From positions 15,887,501-15,951,500 of the forward strand of contig CP016211.1 of the NCBI GenBank assembly GCA_001931535.1: 64,000 nucleotides of DNA, written 5' to 3'. Shown here in pieces: positions 53,149-62,046 of the stretch (positions are counted from its first letter, which is position 1; every line of letters begins with the position of its first letter). This stretch comes from Minicystis rosea. GTDB lineage: Bacteria; Myxococcota_A; Polyangia; Polyangiales; Polyangiaceae. A program made the position numbers and the translations under genes. The notes beneath the pieces are model-generated. The model was not told the origin of the DNA, made no database searches, and worked only from the letters and a program-made list of their open reading frames with translations.

Positions 53149-53979
53149 TCAGGGCGGTGCGTCCGAGAGCGCCTTGTCACAGTCGGCGTCCGAGAGGGCC
53201 TTTTGCGTCTTCCCTTGTTCGTTCACGATCTCGCACTTCGTGATGACGCCCGGACGATAAGTCGGTGACTTCGGCGAATCGTACGTGTGCCACACGCGCA
53301 GGAGCTTCCCCGCATGGACGCCCGCAGCGACGGGCCGCACCGACCCCCACGCGAGGAGGCTGCGCTTCTCGGTCTGGAGATCGACCTGCCACGTGAGCTG
53401 CGGCGGCGCGCCCACGCCCATCAACGTGCTCGTGAAATACACCCTGTCCCCCTTCGCGGAGAACCAGAGATCGCTCACTTCCCAGAGCGACTTCTCCAGG
53501 GTCTTGAGCTGATTGGGCGTGAGCACCTTCCCAGGAAAGCCGGCGAGGATCGGAGTGATCTCCTTCATGATCGTGCTCTGCTGCTGCAAGTCGGCGCTGT
53601 TGAGCTGCAGCAGCACCGTGTGTGTCTGCCCTTTACGAATGCAGAGGACCTGCGCGTGCAGGGATTCGGATTCGACGAGGCTGACCCCCATGTCCCCGAC
53701 GGCGCTCCGGGCGGTGGAGACCACCTCGCCGGCGCAGGGGCCTGTCGTCGGCGGATTGGGGGCGCTCGCGGCCGGAGGCGCCGGACTCGCGGGCGCGTCG
53801 CCGGGGCTCGGCGCGCTGGAGAGGGCCGGCGCGCTGGAGGGGGCCGGCGCGTCGGCGGGAGCGACCGCCAACGTGATGTTCGCCGGCGCCGGAGTCCCCG
53901 AGCACGCGAGCGAAAGCGAGAGCGCGACCAAGCCCGCCACGCGGGCACGCACGCCGAACGGCGGATCGGGGCACTTCAC
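53149..53979 (-). CDS. Lipoprotein of unknown function
   Basis: The product is 276 residues if it starts at GTG 53979. A second GTG at 53952 gives VRARVAGLVALSLSLAC directly, and neither has a clear ribosome site. The lipobox is SLAC. An Ala/Pro-rich stalk with APALSSAPSPGDAPASPAPP is followed by a compact domain (GPCAGEVVSTARSAVGDMGV, AQVLCIRKGQTHTVLLQLNS, KTLEKSLWEVSDLWFSAKGD, LTWQVDLQTEKRSLLAWGSV) ending in CDKALSDAPP with paired Cys. I do not recognise the family. It lies on the same strand as the 54459 lipoprotein, 479 bases away. Confidence 0.6.
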   Translation of the reverse strand: MKCPDPPFGVRARVAGLVALSLSLACSGTPAPANITLAVAPADAPAPSSAPALSSAPSPGDAPASPAPPAASAPNPPTTGPCAGEVVSTARSAVGDMGVSLVESESLHAQVLCIRKGQTHTVLLQLNSADLQQQSTIMKEITPILAGFPGKVLTPNQLKTLEKSLWEVSDLWFSAKGDRVYFTSTLMGVGAPPQLTWQVDLQTEKRSLLAWGSVRPVAAGVHAGKLLRVWHTYDSPKSPTYRPGVITKCEIVNEQGKTQKALSDADCDKALSDAPP

Positions 53980-54178
53980 GGGCGCGACGCTAAAGCACGC
54001 GTCTCGGCATTTCAACGGGCCGGCGCTGCGGCGCTCGCCGGCGATCACCGTGCGCGCGAGGCGAAGCGAGGCCGGCGCGAAGAGCGGTGGTTTCTCAGGC
54101 ATGCCGGGCGGAAGGGCGGAGGCGGATCCGGCTCGGGCACGTGTATTTGTCCCGAGAGGAGGAGCCAGAGGTCCTTTG

Positions 54179-54200
54179 GTAAGGACCCTGGGGTCCTTAC
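54179..54200. terminator. Perfect 9-bp hairpin
   Basis: GTAAGGACC-CTGG-GGTCCTTAC, nine pairs and a four-base loop, next to the tandem array and about 260 bases after the stop of the 54459 gene. It is most likely a terminator or an mRNA-processing hairpin; an operator is possible. Confidence 0.45.
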
Positions 54201-54213
54201 GAAGGGGGAGCGC

Positions 54214-54410
54214 GGTCTCAGCCAACGGGCACCGCTGCCCCTTGCCAGAGGCAGCCTGATCTCAGCCAACGGGCGCCGCTGCCCCTTGCCAGAGGCAGCC
54301 TGATCTCAGCCAACGGGCGCCGTCGCCCTTTGCAAGACGCGGCGCGGTCTCAGCCAACGGGCACCGCCGCCCTTGGCCGAGGGCAGCAGCGTCTCGGGCA
54401 ACGGTCGAAG
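54214..54410. repeat. Tandem array of 44-45 base units
   Basis: Units begin at 54214, 54258, 54302, 54347 and 54391 (the last partial), each opening GTCTCAGCCAACGGGC or GATCTCAGCCAACGGGC. Units 1 and 2 are almost identical, and they contain a foldable GCTGCC...GGCAGC. It lies between two lipoprotein genes. It has minisatellite character, so copy number probably varies between strains. Confidence 0.65.
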
Positions 54411-54458
54411 GGCTCGCGCCGCTTCTCACGGCGCATGAGCCTGCGCGCGCAGCCGTGA

Positions 54459-55619
54459 TCACTGCCCCTCGCCCGCGACCTTCAGCTTCAGCGGACCGCG
54501 CGCGGCGTGGAGCACCCTGGCCGTCCCGTACCTCGTCTTGGTGGTCACGGTCCAGTACGCGACCCCGTCCTGCGCGGCCTCGAGCGTGATGTCGTCGCTG
54601 CTCTCGACGATCGTCTCGCAGCCTCTCGCCTCGCGGCACCAGCGGAGCGCGCTCGCGGTTTCGTCGCCGCGATCGTGCGGATGGGTGTGCTCACGCCACG
54701 CCACGCCCCCGGGGAACGCGCGCAGCTCGCGCACCGGATCCCATCCGAGCCCCGAATGCGCCACGGGGGCGACGAGCGTGACGGCGGTGCTGCCTTTGGG
54801 GAGGCGCTCGATGCCGCGCATGCCGGCGACGTAGACGTCGCGCGGGCCGAGCGCGATCCGGAAGGCGGAAGTGCCGAGCGCGACGCGCATGCCGCCTCGG
54901 AGCGGTACGCGCTCGAGCCCCGAGTCACCGGCGAAATACGCGTCCGTCGCGTCGCACGCGAGCGCGTCTCCCTGCACGTGCCCGAAAGGCACGAGCACCG
55001 TGCGGGGGCCACCCGCCTTCGGTATGCGCACGACAGCGCGCTCCGCGTGCCCCGGCCCTGGACGGGCGACGACCGCACAGAGGCTGTCGCCCGCGCTCGC
55101 GGCGAGGGAGAGCGCCCACTCTCCTTCCTCGAGGAAGGAGAGGTAATCGACGTCGCCGCGAACGCGGTCGAAGCGCGTGATCACCGCCCGGTCGGGCGTC
55201 CCCGTGACGAGGCCGAACAACCGATCCTCATCGGTGTCGAGCGCGAGCAGGCTGAACGGTGAGAAGCTCGCGAAGCAGGTCGGTGGACCACCCTGCTTCG
55301 GCAAACGGCAGACCGACTCGACGTGCCCGCGCGGGCCGGCGCCGTAGAAGATCGCTTCGCCTACCACCGCGATGGGACCGAGCCCCGCGGTATCGCCGAG
55401 CAACATGCGCGGCCCCTCCGCCGGCGACGCAGGGACGGGTGCGCCGATGCACCGCCCCTCGCTCGACGCTTCGGGCGGCGCGCAGCTCGCGCTGCCGCGG
55501 TTGATGCGCTCCTGGCGCGGATGCCAGGTGCCTGCGGGTTTCGCCGGAGCACAGGCGGCGAGCGCGAAAGCGCACCCCAGCGCGAACACGCGGCGTCGAG
55601 ATCGGTGCGGGGAGGTCAC
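54459..55619 (-). CDS. Propeller-like lipoprotein
   Basis: The product is 386 residues. MTSPHRSRRRVFALGCAFAL then AAC gives lipobox ALAAC (Cys23). After a Pro-rich stretch with two Cys (SCAPPEASSEGRC), repeated strands appear (GEAIFYGAGPRG, DRLFGLVTGTPD, GDSLCAVVARPGP, TDAYFAGDSGLERVP, RDVYVAGMRGIERLP, GVAYWTVTTKTRYG), again a six-bladed propeller-like surface lipoprotein. CRLPKQGGPPTC may form a disulfide loop. Function unknown. Confidence 0.75.
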   Translation of the reverse strand: MTSPHRSRRRVFALGCAFALAACAPAKPAGTWHPRQERINRGSASCAPPEASSEGRCIGAPVPASPAEGPRMLLGDTAGLGPIAVVGEAIFYGAGPRGHVESVCRLPKQGGPPTCFASFSPFSLLALDTDEDRLFGLVTGTPDRAVITRFDRVRGDVDYLSFLEEGEWALSLAASAGDSLCAVVARPGPGHAERAVVRIPKAGGPRTVLVPFGHVQGDALACDATDAYFAGDSGLERVPLRGGMRVALGTSAFRIALGPRDVYVAGMRGIERLPKGSTAVTLVAPVAHSGLGWDPVRELRAFPGGVAWREHTHPHDRGDETASALRWCREARGCETIVESSDDITLEAAQDGVAYWTVTTKTRYGTARVLHAARGPLKLKVAGEGQ

Positions 55620-55786
55620 GAGCGCGAGAGCATACAGGGGCAGGCCAAACGCGTGGACGAAGGCGCGAGGAGCTTACCGAGCATCGTTTTCGCGCCGAGC
55701 ATACCCGCGGTGATGACCGTCCGAGCATCGAACCGCGGAGAGCGGCGATCTCCACCCCGCGGCGCCGCCGCTCCCCGCGCGCTCGT

Positions 55787-56074
55787 CTACGGGACGATGC
55801 CGACGCATTCGGACGCGCACTTGAACGTCGCCGAGACGCAGGTCTCGTCGTCGATGCAGGTCGAGCAGATGTCCGTCTTCTTGTCGAAGTCCTTGTCGTT
55901 GTCGGCGTTGGACCGGCAGCGGGACTGGCAGGCGGCCGTGTCGTAGTCCTGGTCGAAGCACGACTGGTAGCGGTCGCAGATGGCGTTGCAGTCGAGGGCG
56001 TTGTCGATGACGGAGCACGCTCCGAAGAGGATCGAGGACGCCGCAACCACGGCCGCTAGGGCGATGATCTTCAT
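55787..56074 (-). CDS. Small Cys-rich lipoprotein
   Basis: The product is 95 residues from ATG 56074 with GAGAGG ahead. MKIIALAAVVAASSILFGAC has lipobox FGAC (Cys20). The mature part has about ten further Cys in pairs (LDCNAICDRYQSC, AACQSRC, ICSTCIDDETC, FKCASEC), like a compact disulfide-bonded domain common among myxobacterial secreted proteins (C-x3-C-x3-C types). It has no partner gene in operon arrangement. The function is unknown, but the gene is convincing from signal, ribosome site and codon use. Confidence 0.75.
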   Translation of the reverse strand: MKIIALAAVVAASSILFGACSVIDNALDCNAICDRYQSCFDQDYDTAACQSRCRSNADNDKDFDKKTDICSTCIDDETCVSATFKCASECVGIVP

Positions 56075-56347
56075 GAGAATGACCTCTCGCTGGGTGAGGG
56101 AAGTGTCGGCGGCGGCCCCATGGCCACCGGCCTCTCGACGAGGCACACGGCCCTTCAGCAAGGGAGGCGCCACCGCGGAATCGCGTGGATTTCACGCACG
56201 CGCCGGGGGCGTGTGTGTGGCGGTTCTGCACGAGTGAGGCGAGGCGGAGCCTCAGCGTGCCGGGGTCACACCGCGTGGGAGCGCATGTGGCCGCGCTTCG
56301 GGCGGGCAGCATCGCGCGGCGCACGCGATGCTTCTTCGGTCACATCT

Positions 56348-57265
56348 TCAGTCGTAGGCATCGACGTCGGCGTCGAGCTTCGGATAGCGGCTCCGCAGAG
56401 CGTCGACGCTCCCACGCGGAGCGCTCCGGACCCGCAGGTCGAGCCGAGCGAGCCGCGGCCTCGAGCGCCCATCGACGAGGGCGTCGAGGAGGCCCTTGGA
56501 AATGTCGGCCCCGCGCGCGACGAGGGTGAGCTCACGCAGCGCCGGCATCGCCCGCGCCGCAAGGGCGCGAATCCACGCCTGGCTATCGCCGGTCGGCATG
56601 AGGTGGAGCTCGAGCGTCTCGAGCTGTTCGAGCAAACCCGTCGACGAAAGCCAGGTCATCCACGCGCCGGAGGGCTGGATCGGCCGCAGGCACAACCTCC
56701 GCAACCGGGGAACCCGCGCGGGCTCGAGCAGCCCGGCGAGCTCTTCTCCGGCGAGCGGCGCTTCGTCCTCGAGATCCAACCTCTCGAGCGCGCCCGTCCA
56801 GCGAGCGTGCGCGAGCCGTTTGATCACGCCGTCGAGTCGAGCGGTGCTGCGTAGGGAGAGGAATTCGAGCTTGGTCCAGGCGACGCCTTCGGGAAAGAGG
56901 GCTTCGACGCCTCCCTCCACGAAGCACTCGAACAGAGACAGCTCGCGCAGCCCGGCCGCGCGGCGGACGATCTGGGCGACAGCGCCGTGGCCGAAGTGGT
57001 GATTGTCGACCACGATGCCGTCGAACAGCTCCGCACGTCGATCCGGCGCGCCGCGCTCGAGGAGCGCAAGCCAGCTCGACGCAAACGTGGTGCGGCGGGG
57101 GCCCTCCGCGCTCGCGGCGATCTGCGCTTCCAGCCAGGCGAGGGCGGGCCCGCGCTCGGCCTCGGGCAACGCATTCACCGCATGCTCGACGACGTACCAA
57201 GGCCGGCGCGTGGGACCGAGAAACTCGGACCAGGCCGTGACCAGGCTCGGCCACGACGCGCTCAT
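56348..57265 (-). CDS. Leucine-rich-repeat-like protein
   Basis: The product is 305 residues, cytoplasmic. A helical N-terminus (WPSLVTAWSEFLGPTRRPWY, then AVNALPEAERGPALAWLEAQ) recalls the TIGR02996-type start of myxobacterial LRR proteins. From about 100 on, LRR-like units appear: LRELSLFECFVEGGVEALFP, LEFLSLRSTARLDGVIKRL, LERLDLEDEAPLAGEELAGL, LRRLCLRPIQPSG, LETLELHLMPTGDS, LRELTLVARGADISKGLL and LARLDLRVRSAPRGSVD. A protein-binding role is likely, partner unknown. Confidence 0.75.
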   Translation of the reverse strand: MSASWPSLVTAWSEFLGPTRRPWYVVEHAVNALPEAERGPALAWLEAQIAASAEGPRRTTFASSWLALLERGAPDRRAELFDGIVVDNHHFGHGAVAQIVRRAAGLRELSLFECFVEGGVEALFPEGVAWTKLEFLSLRSTARLDGVIKRLAHARWTGALERLDLEDEAPLAGEELAGLLEPARVPRLRRLCLRPIQPSGAWMTWLSSTGLLEQLETLELHLMPTGDSQAWIRALAARAMPALRELTLVARGADISKGLLDALVDGRSRPRLARLDLRVRSAPRGSVDALRSRYPKLDADVDAYD

Positions 57266-57456
57266 GCGTCCACCGACACGCCGAGCCCGACGAGATCAGG
57301 CCCAATCGACACGAGACCTTCGCGCATCGCTCCGTGATTCGCCCTTCACCGGGCGAAGGTCAAGTTTCTCTTCTCGCGATCACGATCGGTGCGTGCCCGT
57401 CGATCCTCTCGAGGATCTGCTCGCCGGCTGAACGTCCGTAGGTAGAGTGAGGGCCC

Positions 57457-58293
57457 ATGTCTCGTGTGCGTCTCCTCGCCCTTGCCTCGCTCACCTTCGT
57501 GGCCTGCACGAAGGCTTCAGTCCCCGCGGCCTCCGCACCAACCTCCGCCGGCGCTCCCGCGACTTCCGTCGCCGCGCCGCCGCCTCCGTTGCCGCAGGAA
57601 GGGCGCATCGCCGACGAGGATGTCGCGCGCGTCGTCGCCGAGAACGCGCCCGCGACGCGCCAGTGCTACGAGCGCGCCCTCGCGCGCGATCTCACGCTCG
57701 AAGGCGCGGTCAGCGCTCGCCTCTCGGTGAACCGTGACGGCGCGGTGACCGCGGTCGAGGACGTCGGATCCACGCTCGCCGACGCGGAGGCCGTGCGCTG
57801 CGTGCTCGATGTCGCCGCCAAGCTCCGCTTTCCTCCGCCGGGCGGCGAGAAGGCCACGGTGACGGTCCCGTTCTCTTTCTCCACCGGCGCGACCGGCGAG
57901 ATCAAGGGCATGGCTCACGGCTGCCGCGTCCGCGAGTCCCACCGAGAGGGGGCGCTCGTGAACGTCGTCGTCTGCAAGACACGAATCGTCGGCGTGAGCG
58001 ACAGCGCCGGCGAGGCGAGCGCGGTCGGACCGTCGCTGTGCGACAAGTCCGCCGGAGAGACGTTCAAGTGCGGCAAGCCGCTCATCGGGGGCAAACGCTG
58101 CTGGGACCTCGTGGGGGTCGAGGAGGGAAAGTGGGTCCGCACGCTCGTCACCTCCCCAGCGCCCGGCCGCGTGCGCAACATCGCGTGCACCGATCTCGCG
58201 TCCGCCGCGCCCTCCGCGTGGTGCAATGCGATGATTGACAGTCTCGCGCGTGGCAAGGGCGCGCTCGAGGCCCTCCAGGCCGTGGGGCCGTGA
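57457..58293 (+). CDS. Lipoprotein with AgmX/PglI C-terminal-type domain
   Basis: The product is 278 residues, ATG after GAGGGCCC. The signal ends SLTFVAC (Cys17). An Ala/Pro stalk precedes a domain at about 52-150: ARVVAENAPATRQCYERALA, LTLEGAVSARLSVNRDGAVT, VEDVGSTLADAEAVRCVLDV and LRFPPPGGEKATVTVPFSF. This is the AgmX/PglI C-terminal (TonB-like) pattern with its two conserved Cys, known from myxobacterial gliding proteins. The remaining part has three or four Cys and no known fold. An envelope role is likely; a link to motility is not shown by context. Confidence 0.78.
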   Translation: MSRVRLLALASLTFVACTKASVPAASAPTSAGAPATSVAAPPPPLPQEGRIADEDVARVVAENAPATRQCYERALARDLTLEGAVSARLSVNRDGAVTAVEDVGSTLADAEAVRCVLDVAAKLRFPPPGGEKATVTVPFSFSTGATGEIKGMAHGCRVRESHREGALVNVVVCKTRIVGVSDSAGEASAVGPSLCDKSAGETFKCGKPLIGGKRCWDLVGVEEGKWVRTLVTSPAPGRVRNIACTDLASAAPSAWCNAMIDSLARGKGALEALQAVGP

Positions 58294-58378
58294 CGCAGGC
58301 AATCACTCGGTTCGCCCCAGCCTGGACGTGAGTTGATCGCCGCGGAAGAGAGGCCGTCGTCGTCGTCAATACGCGCAT

Positions 58379-58455
58379 CGATGAGGCCGTTCGACGGCCC
58401 GAGGCCCGGAAAACCGTGAATGACGTGCATCGAGCGCTCGATGCGCGACATTCAC
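58379..58455. repeat. Relative of the 37716 repeat unit plus a 40-base interrupted palindrome
   Basis: 58379-58413 (CATCGATGAGGCC, TTCGACGGCCCGAGGC) matches the last unit of the tandem array at 37716. Right after it, GTGAATG (58416-58422) and CATTCAC (58449-58455) frame the perfect 18-base palindrome GCATCGAGCGCTCGATGC (58427-58444). It lies between the AgmX-like lipoprotein gene and the FHA activator gene (both plus). It could end the first transcript or regulate the second. Confidence 0.55.
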
Positions 58456-58578
58456 GCTCAGCCGTCGGTTTTCGACTGCGACCGGCCCCGCTTCACCTCC
58501 GGTAGCTCCGCCGGCTCGAGCCTCGGGAAGCGCGCCCGCTCCGTTCTCGCCGAGCACCAGTGCTATCGTCGCTCGCGG

Positions 58579-59931
58579 ATGGACGTCCGGCGCACCACGA
58601 ACAAGATGGACGTCGCGCCCGCCGCCCGGACGTGCCGGATGCGCGTCATCCACGGCGCCGAGGCGGGCACCGAGGCGCAGGTGCCTGGGGTCGGGGTGGT
58701 GATCGGCGCGGATGCGGGCGCGGATGTGGTCCTCACCGATCCCTCGGTTTCGCGGCGCCATTGCAGCGTGCGGCCGACCCCGCAGGGGTTCGAGGTCAAA
58801 GACCTCGGGTCGCGCAATGGCACCTTCCTCGACAACATCTCGGTCACGCGGGCCATCGTCCCCGTGGGCGCGGTGATCCGGGTGGGGTCGACGTTGCTCC
58901 AGCTCGTGCCGGCGGAGGAGCCGGTGGTGATCGCGCCCAGCGAGCGCAGCTCGTTCGGCGCGATGTGCGGCGGGAGCCTCGCGATGCGGCAGGTCTATGC
59001 GCTTCTGGAGCGCGCCAGCCTGTCGAGCGCGCCGGTCCTTCTTCTCGGCGAGAGCGGCACGGGGAAGGAGCTCGCGGCCCGCGCGGTGCACGAGAACAGC
59101 CCGCGGCGCGAGGGGCCCTTCGTGGTCTTCGACTGCGGGGCCGCGAGCGAGAGCCTCATCGAGAGCGACCTGTTCGGGCACGTGAAGGGCGCCTTCACGG
59201 GGGCCGAGGGCAACCGGGCCGGCGCGTTCGAGCGGGCGCATGGGGGGACGCTGTTTCTCGACGAGATCGGCGATCTCCCGCTCGCGCTCCAGCCCAAGCT
59301 GCTCCGCTTGCTCGAGGCCGGCGAGGCCATGCCCCTCGGCGGCAGGAAGCACGAGAAGTTCGATGTGCGCGTCGTGGCCGCCACCCACCGCGATCTCGCC
59401 GTCGAGGTGAGCCGCGGCGCGTTCCGAGGCGATCTCTACTACCGGCTCGCGGTGGTCGAGGTGCACCTCCCTCCGTTGCGGCAGCGCATCGAGGACGTGG
59501 AGTCGCTGGCCCAGGGCTTTCTCGCGCGCGAGGGCGCCCCCGAGGGCGCGCTCCGTTCGCCCAACCTCGATCGGCTCCTCGCCTACGGCTGGCCGGGGAA
59601 CGTGCGCGAGCTGCGCAACGTCATCGCGCGCGCCGTGGCGCTCGCCGCCCCCGGTGCGCGCTTCGCGCGGATGCCCATCCTGCTCGCCGGGGCCTCCACC
59701 ACGCTTCGCAGCGAGGCCCCCGTCGCCACCGCGGACGTGCCTTATCACGAGGCGAAGGCCGAGGTGTTGAACCGCTTCGAGCGCGACTACCTGCGTGATC
59801 TGCTGGCGCGATCGGGCCACAACGTGGCGCAGGCCGCGCGGCACGCCGGGGTGGGGCGCAAGCTGCTCTACAGCATGCTGAGCCGCACCGGCCTCGCGGC
59901 CGGCCTGCGCGCCCCCGACGATGATGCCTGA
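58579..59931 (+). CDS. FHA-domain sigma-54 activator paired with a kinase
   Basis: The product is 450 residues from ATG 58579, chosen because it matches the length of the two sister proteins; the frame is open back to 58420 across a palindrome. FHA (about 20-112): VVIGADAGADVVLTDPSVSR, RHCSV and DLGSRNGTFLDN. AAA+: Walker A GESGTGKE (157-164), GAFTGA (204-209) and GGTLFLDEIG. C-terminal helix-turn-helix: GHNVAQAARHAGVGRKLLYS. The kinase gene begins 21 bases later. It probably reads phosphothreonine made by that kinase and drives sigma-54 transcription. Confidence 0.92.
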   Translation: MDVRRTTNKMDVAPAARTCRMRVIHGAEAGTEAQVPGVGVVIGADAGADVVLTDPSVSRRHCSVRPTPQGFEVKDLGSRNGTFLDNISVTRAIVPVGAVIRVGSTLLQLVPAEEPVVIAPSERSSFGAMCGGSLAMRQVYALLERASLSSAPVLLLGESGTGKELAARAVHENSPRREGPFVVFDCGAASESLIESDLFGHVKGAFTGAEGNRAGAFERAHGGTLFLDEIGDLPLALQPKLLRLLEAGEAMPLGGRKHEKFDVRVVAATHRDLAVEVSRGAFRGDLYYRLAVVEVHLPPLRQRIEDVESLAQGFLAREGAPEGALRSPNLDRLLAYGWPGNVRELRNVIARAVALAAPGARFARMPILLAGASTTLRSEAPVATADVPYHEAKAEVLNRFERDYLRDLLARSGHNVAQAARHAGVGRKLLYSMLSRTGLAAGLRAPDDDA

Positions 59932-59952
59932 CCGCGGCGCGTGGCTCGGCCC

Positions 59953-61749
59953 ATGAGCGAGGTGACGCAGCTCGGGCCGTTCGTCATCGCGCGCGAGCTC
60001 GGGCGCGGCGGCATGGGCGTCGTCTACGCGGCCGAGCACGAGGGGAGGGAGGTGGCGCTCAAGGTTTCCCTCGACGGCCTCCCCGAGCGCGACCGGAAGC
60101 ACTTCGTCGAAGAGGCGGAGCTGATCGCGCGCGTCACGCACCCCGGCGTCGTCGAGATCCTCGACAGCGGCACGCTCGACGACGGGCGCCCTTACCTGGT
60201 CATGCCGCTGCTCTCCGGCCGGACGCTGGCCGAGCGTCTCCGGGAGGGGCCGCTCGACGTCGACGTGGCGCTCCGGCTCTTCGTGCAGCTCGCGGGCGCG
60301 GTGGCGGCGCTGCACGAGGCGGGCGTCGTGCACCGCGACATCAAGCCCGAGAACGTGATGGTCCTCGAGGACGAGGAGCGCGTGGTGCTGCTCGACTTCG
60401 GCATCGCCCGCGACGTTGATCGCCCCGACGCGACGACCACGCGGATGGGGCAGGCGCGGGGGACGCCGTCGTGCATGGCGCCCGAGCGGTTCTTCGGGAC
60501 GCGCGCCGGCCCGGCGAGCGACGCGTACGAGCTCGCGGTGGTGCTCTACGCCATGGTCGCGGGCCGGCTCCCGTGGGACGAGCCGACGGATCCCGAGGCG
60601 CGTCTCCGGCCGCGCTCGCCCTCGGCGCTCGGGGTCGACCTGCCCGCGGGCCTCGAAGCCCTGCTCATGGAAGCGCTCTCCACGCGGCCCGAGCGGCGCC
60701 CCTGCGCGCGTGTGCTGGCCACCCGGGTGCACGCGATTCAGGCCGCAGGCCCCGGCGCCGAGCCCGATCCGTCGCGCACCACCGCGCCGCTCGCGCCGCT
60801 TCCCGCGCAGCTCTCGCGCTCGACGTCTTCGTCGCGGCGCGCCGGCTCCATCGCGCCGCCCGACCCACCGCGCCGGCGTGCGATCGCTCCGTGGATCGCC
60901 GGCGCGATCGCCGTCGTTGCGCTCGCTGCCGGCAGCGCGTTCCTCGTACGCGCTCCTCGTGCGAGCTCGGCGATCCACGCGCGTGGAGGTCTCGGCTCCA
61001 CCGCGCGCTCGGTCGCGCAGCACGTCGCCTCCGCGAGCGCGCCTGCCGCTTCGGACACGGCGCCTGCGGATGCAAACACGGCGGCCGCGGTTGCGAGCAC
61101 GGTGCCTGCGGATGCAAGCGCAGCGGCCGCGGTTGCGAGCACGGTGGCCGGGCTGCTCGCGCAGGTGAGCGCGGTGCCGGCATCGAGCAGCCGGCCTGCC
61201 TCCGTCGCGGCAGCCGGCGCGGACGCGCAAGCTTCCGGGCTGCCGTGGTGCACGAAGCTCGTCGCGCTCCAGTGCTCGCCTGCGGCGCGGAAGCTCGCCG
61301 GGGGAGAGGAGCGCTGCGCGGCCCGACGCGAAGGGCTCGCGCGGACGCGTATCGAAGGCGTGCTGCGGGCGCGCCTCGACGCCGAGTGTCGGGACGCCAT
61401 CCCGGTGGTGGAGCAGATGATCCACGCCTCGAAGGCCGGCGAGCCGCCCGAGGACATGCCGTGGTGCAAGCGCGTGACGGCCGCGTACTGCGAGCCCGAG
61501 GTGAAGGGCACCAGCGTCGGCGCGTCGCTCTGCGCGCAGGCGCAGAGAGGCTACGCGCTCGATCTCGAGAGGCCGCCGGCCGCGCGGGTGGCCGCGAACG
61601 AGCGGTGCGCGGGGCTGCTGCCGGCGGTGCGCCGGGCGATGCAGGAGCTCGTGCAGCAGCGAGCGCCCGCGACACCGGGGATCGCGGCGCCCACCGATCT
61701 CGATGGCGGGCAAGGGGCGCGACCGAGCGAGCCCCGGACCGATCCATGA
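59953..61749 (+). CDS. Ser/Thr kinase with duplicated Cys-rich outer domain
   Basis: The product is 598 residues from ATG 59953; an in-frame GTG at 59941 is possible. Kinase domain: ELGRGGMGVVYAAE, Lys37 in ALKVS, HRDIKPEN (127-134), DFG (148-150), APE (176-178). It is closer to PknB than the other three kinases. A single membrane helix (IAPWIAGAIAVVALAAGSAF, about 300-320) leads to an Ala/Ser stalk and two homologous outer modules, LPWCTKLVALQC...RCAAR...DAEC and MPWCKRVTAAYC...LCAQA...NERC, four Cys each. They look like a sensor built by duplication. It is operonic with the FHA activator. Confidence 0.9.
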   Translation: MSEVTQLGPFVIARELGRGGMGVVYAAEHEGREVALKVSLDGLPERDRKHFVEEAELIARVTHPGVVEILDSGTLDDGRPYLVMPLLSGRTLAERLREGPLDVDVALRLFVQLAGAVAALHEAGVVHRDIKPENVMVLEDEERVVLLDFGIARDVDRPDATTTRMGQARGTPSCMAPERFFGTRAGPASDAYELAVVLYAMVAGRLPWDEPTDPEARLRPRSPSALGVDLPAGLEALLMEALSTRPERRPCARVLATRVHAIQAAGPGAEPDPSRTTAPLAPLPAQLSRSTSSSRRAGSIAPPDPPRRRAIAPWIAGAIAVVALAAGSAFLVRAPRASSAIHARGGLGSTARSVAQHVASASAPAASDTAPADANTAAAVASTVPADASAAAAVASTVAGLLAQVSAVPASSSRPASVAAAGADAQASGLPWCTKLVALQCSPAARKLAGGEERCAARREGLARTRIEGVLRARLDAECRDAIPVVEQMIHASKAGEPPEDMPWCKRVTAAYCEPEVKGTSVGASLCAQAQRGYALDLERPPAARVAANERCAGLLPAVRRAMQELVQQRAPATPGIAAPTDLDGGQGARPSEPRTDP

Positions 61750-62046
61750 CGATGACGCGGCGCCGAGCACGATGACGTGGCGCGGAGCCGCGGCGCCTCG
61801 TCGCTGTTTCCTCGTGGATACACTCACCGCTCGGTCTGGCTCCCGGCGGAGCCAGATCGCGAGGCGCGGCGCGCGGAACCGAGGCTCCGCCGCGCTGGCA
61901 CATCGGTTGCGAAACCGCGCCCGGACCCTGCTGCTCGGGGCTCACTTCGGCGTCGCCCTCCGGCGCGCTGGAGGAGGGTGCGTGGAAGCTGCTGCGCCCG
62001 TGGGAGCCTGGATCGTGGGTCGACCCATCACGCTGGAGATCGAGGC
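61750..62046. other. Intergenic region without a recognised gene
   Basis: A direct repeat ACGATGACG(C/T)GGCGC occurs twice at about 61756-61790. Otherwise nothing coding is convincing. The right end should carry the promoter of the WGR-type gene; the ribosome site GGAGATCGAGG is at about 62035. Confidence 0.4.

Larger units (their letters stand above)
53980..54458. other. Repeat-filled intergenic region
   Basis: No gene is seen in these 479 bases, although the 53149 frame is open through part of it. It contains a 22-base hairpin (54179-54200) and a tandem array of 44-45 base units (54214-54410), listed separately. Confidence 0.5.
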
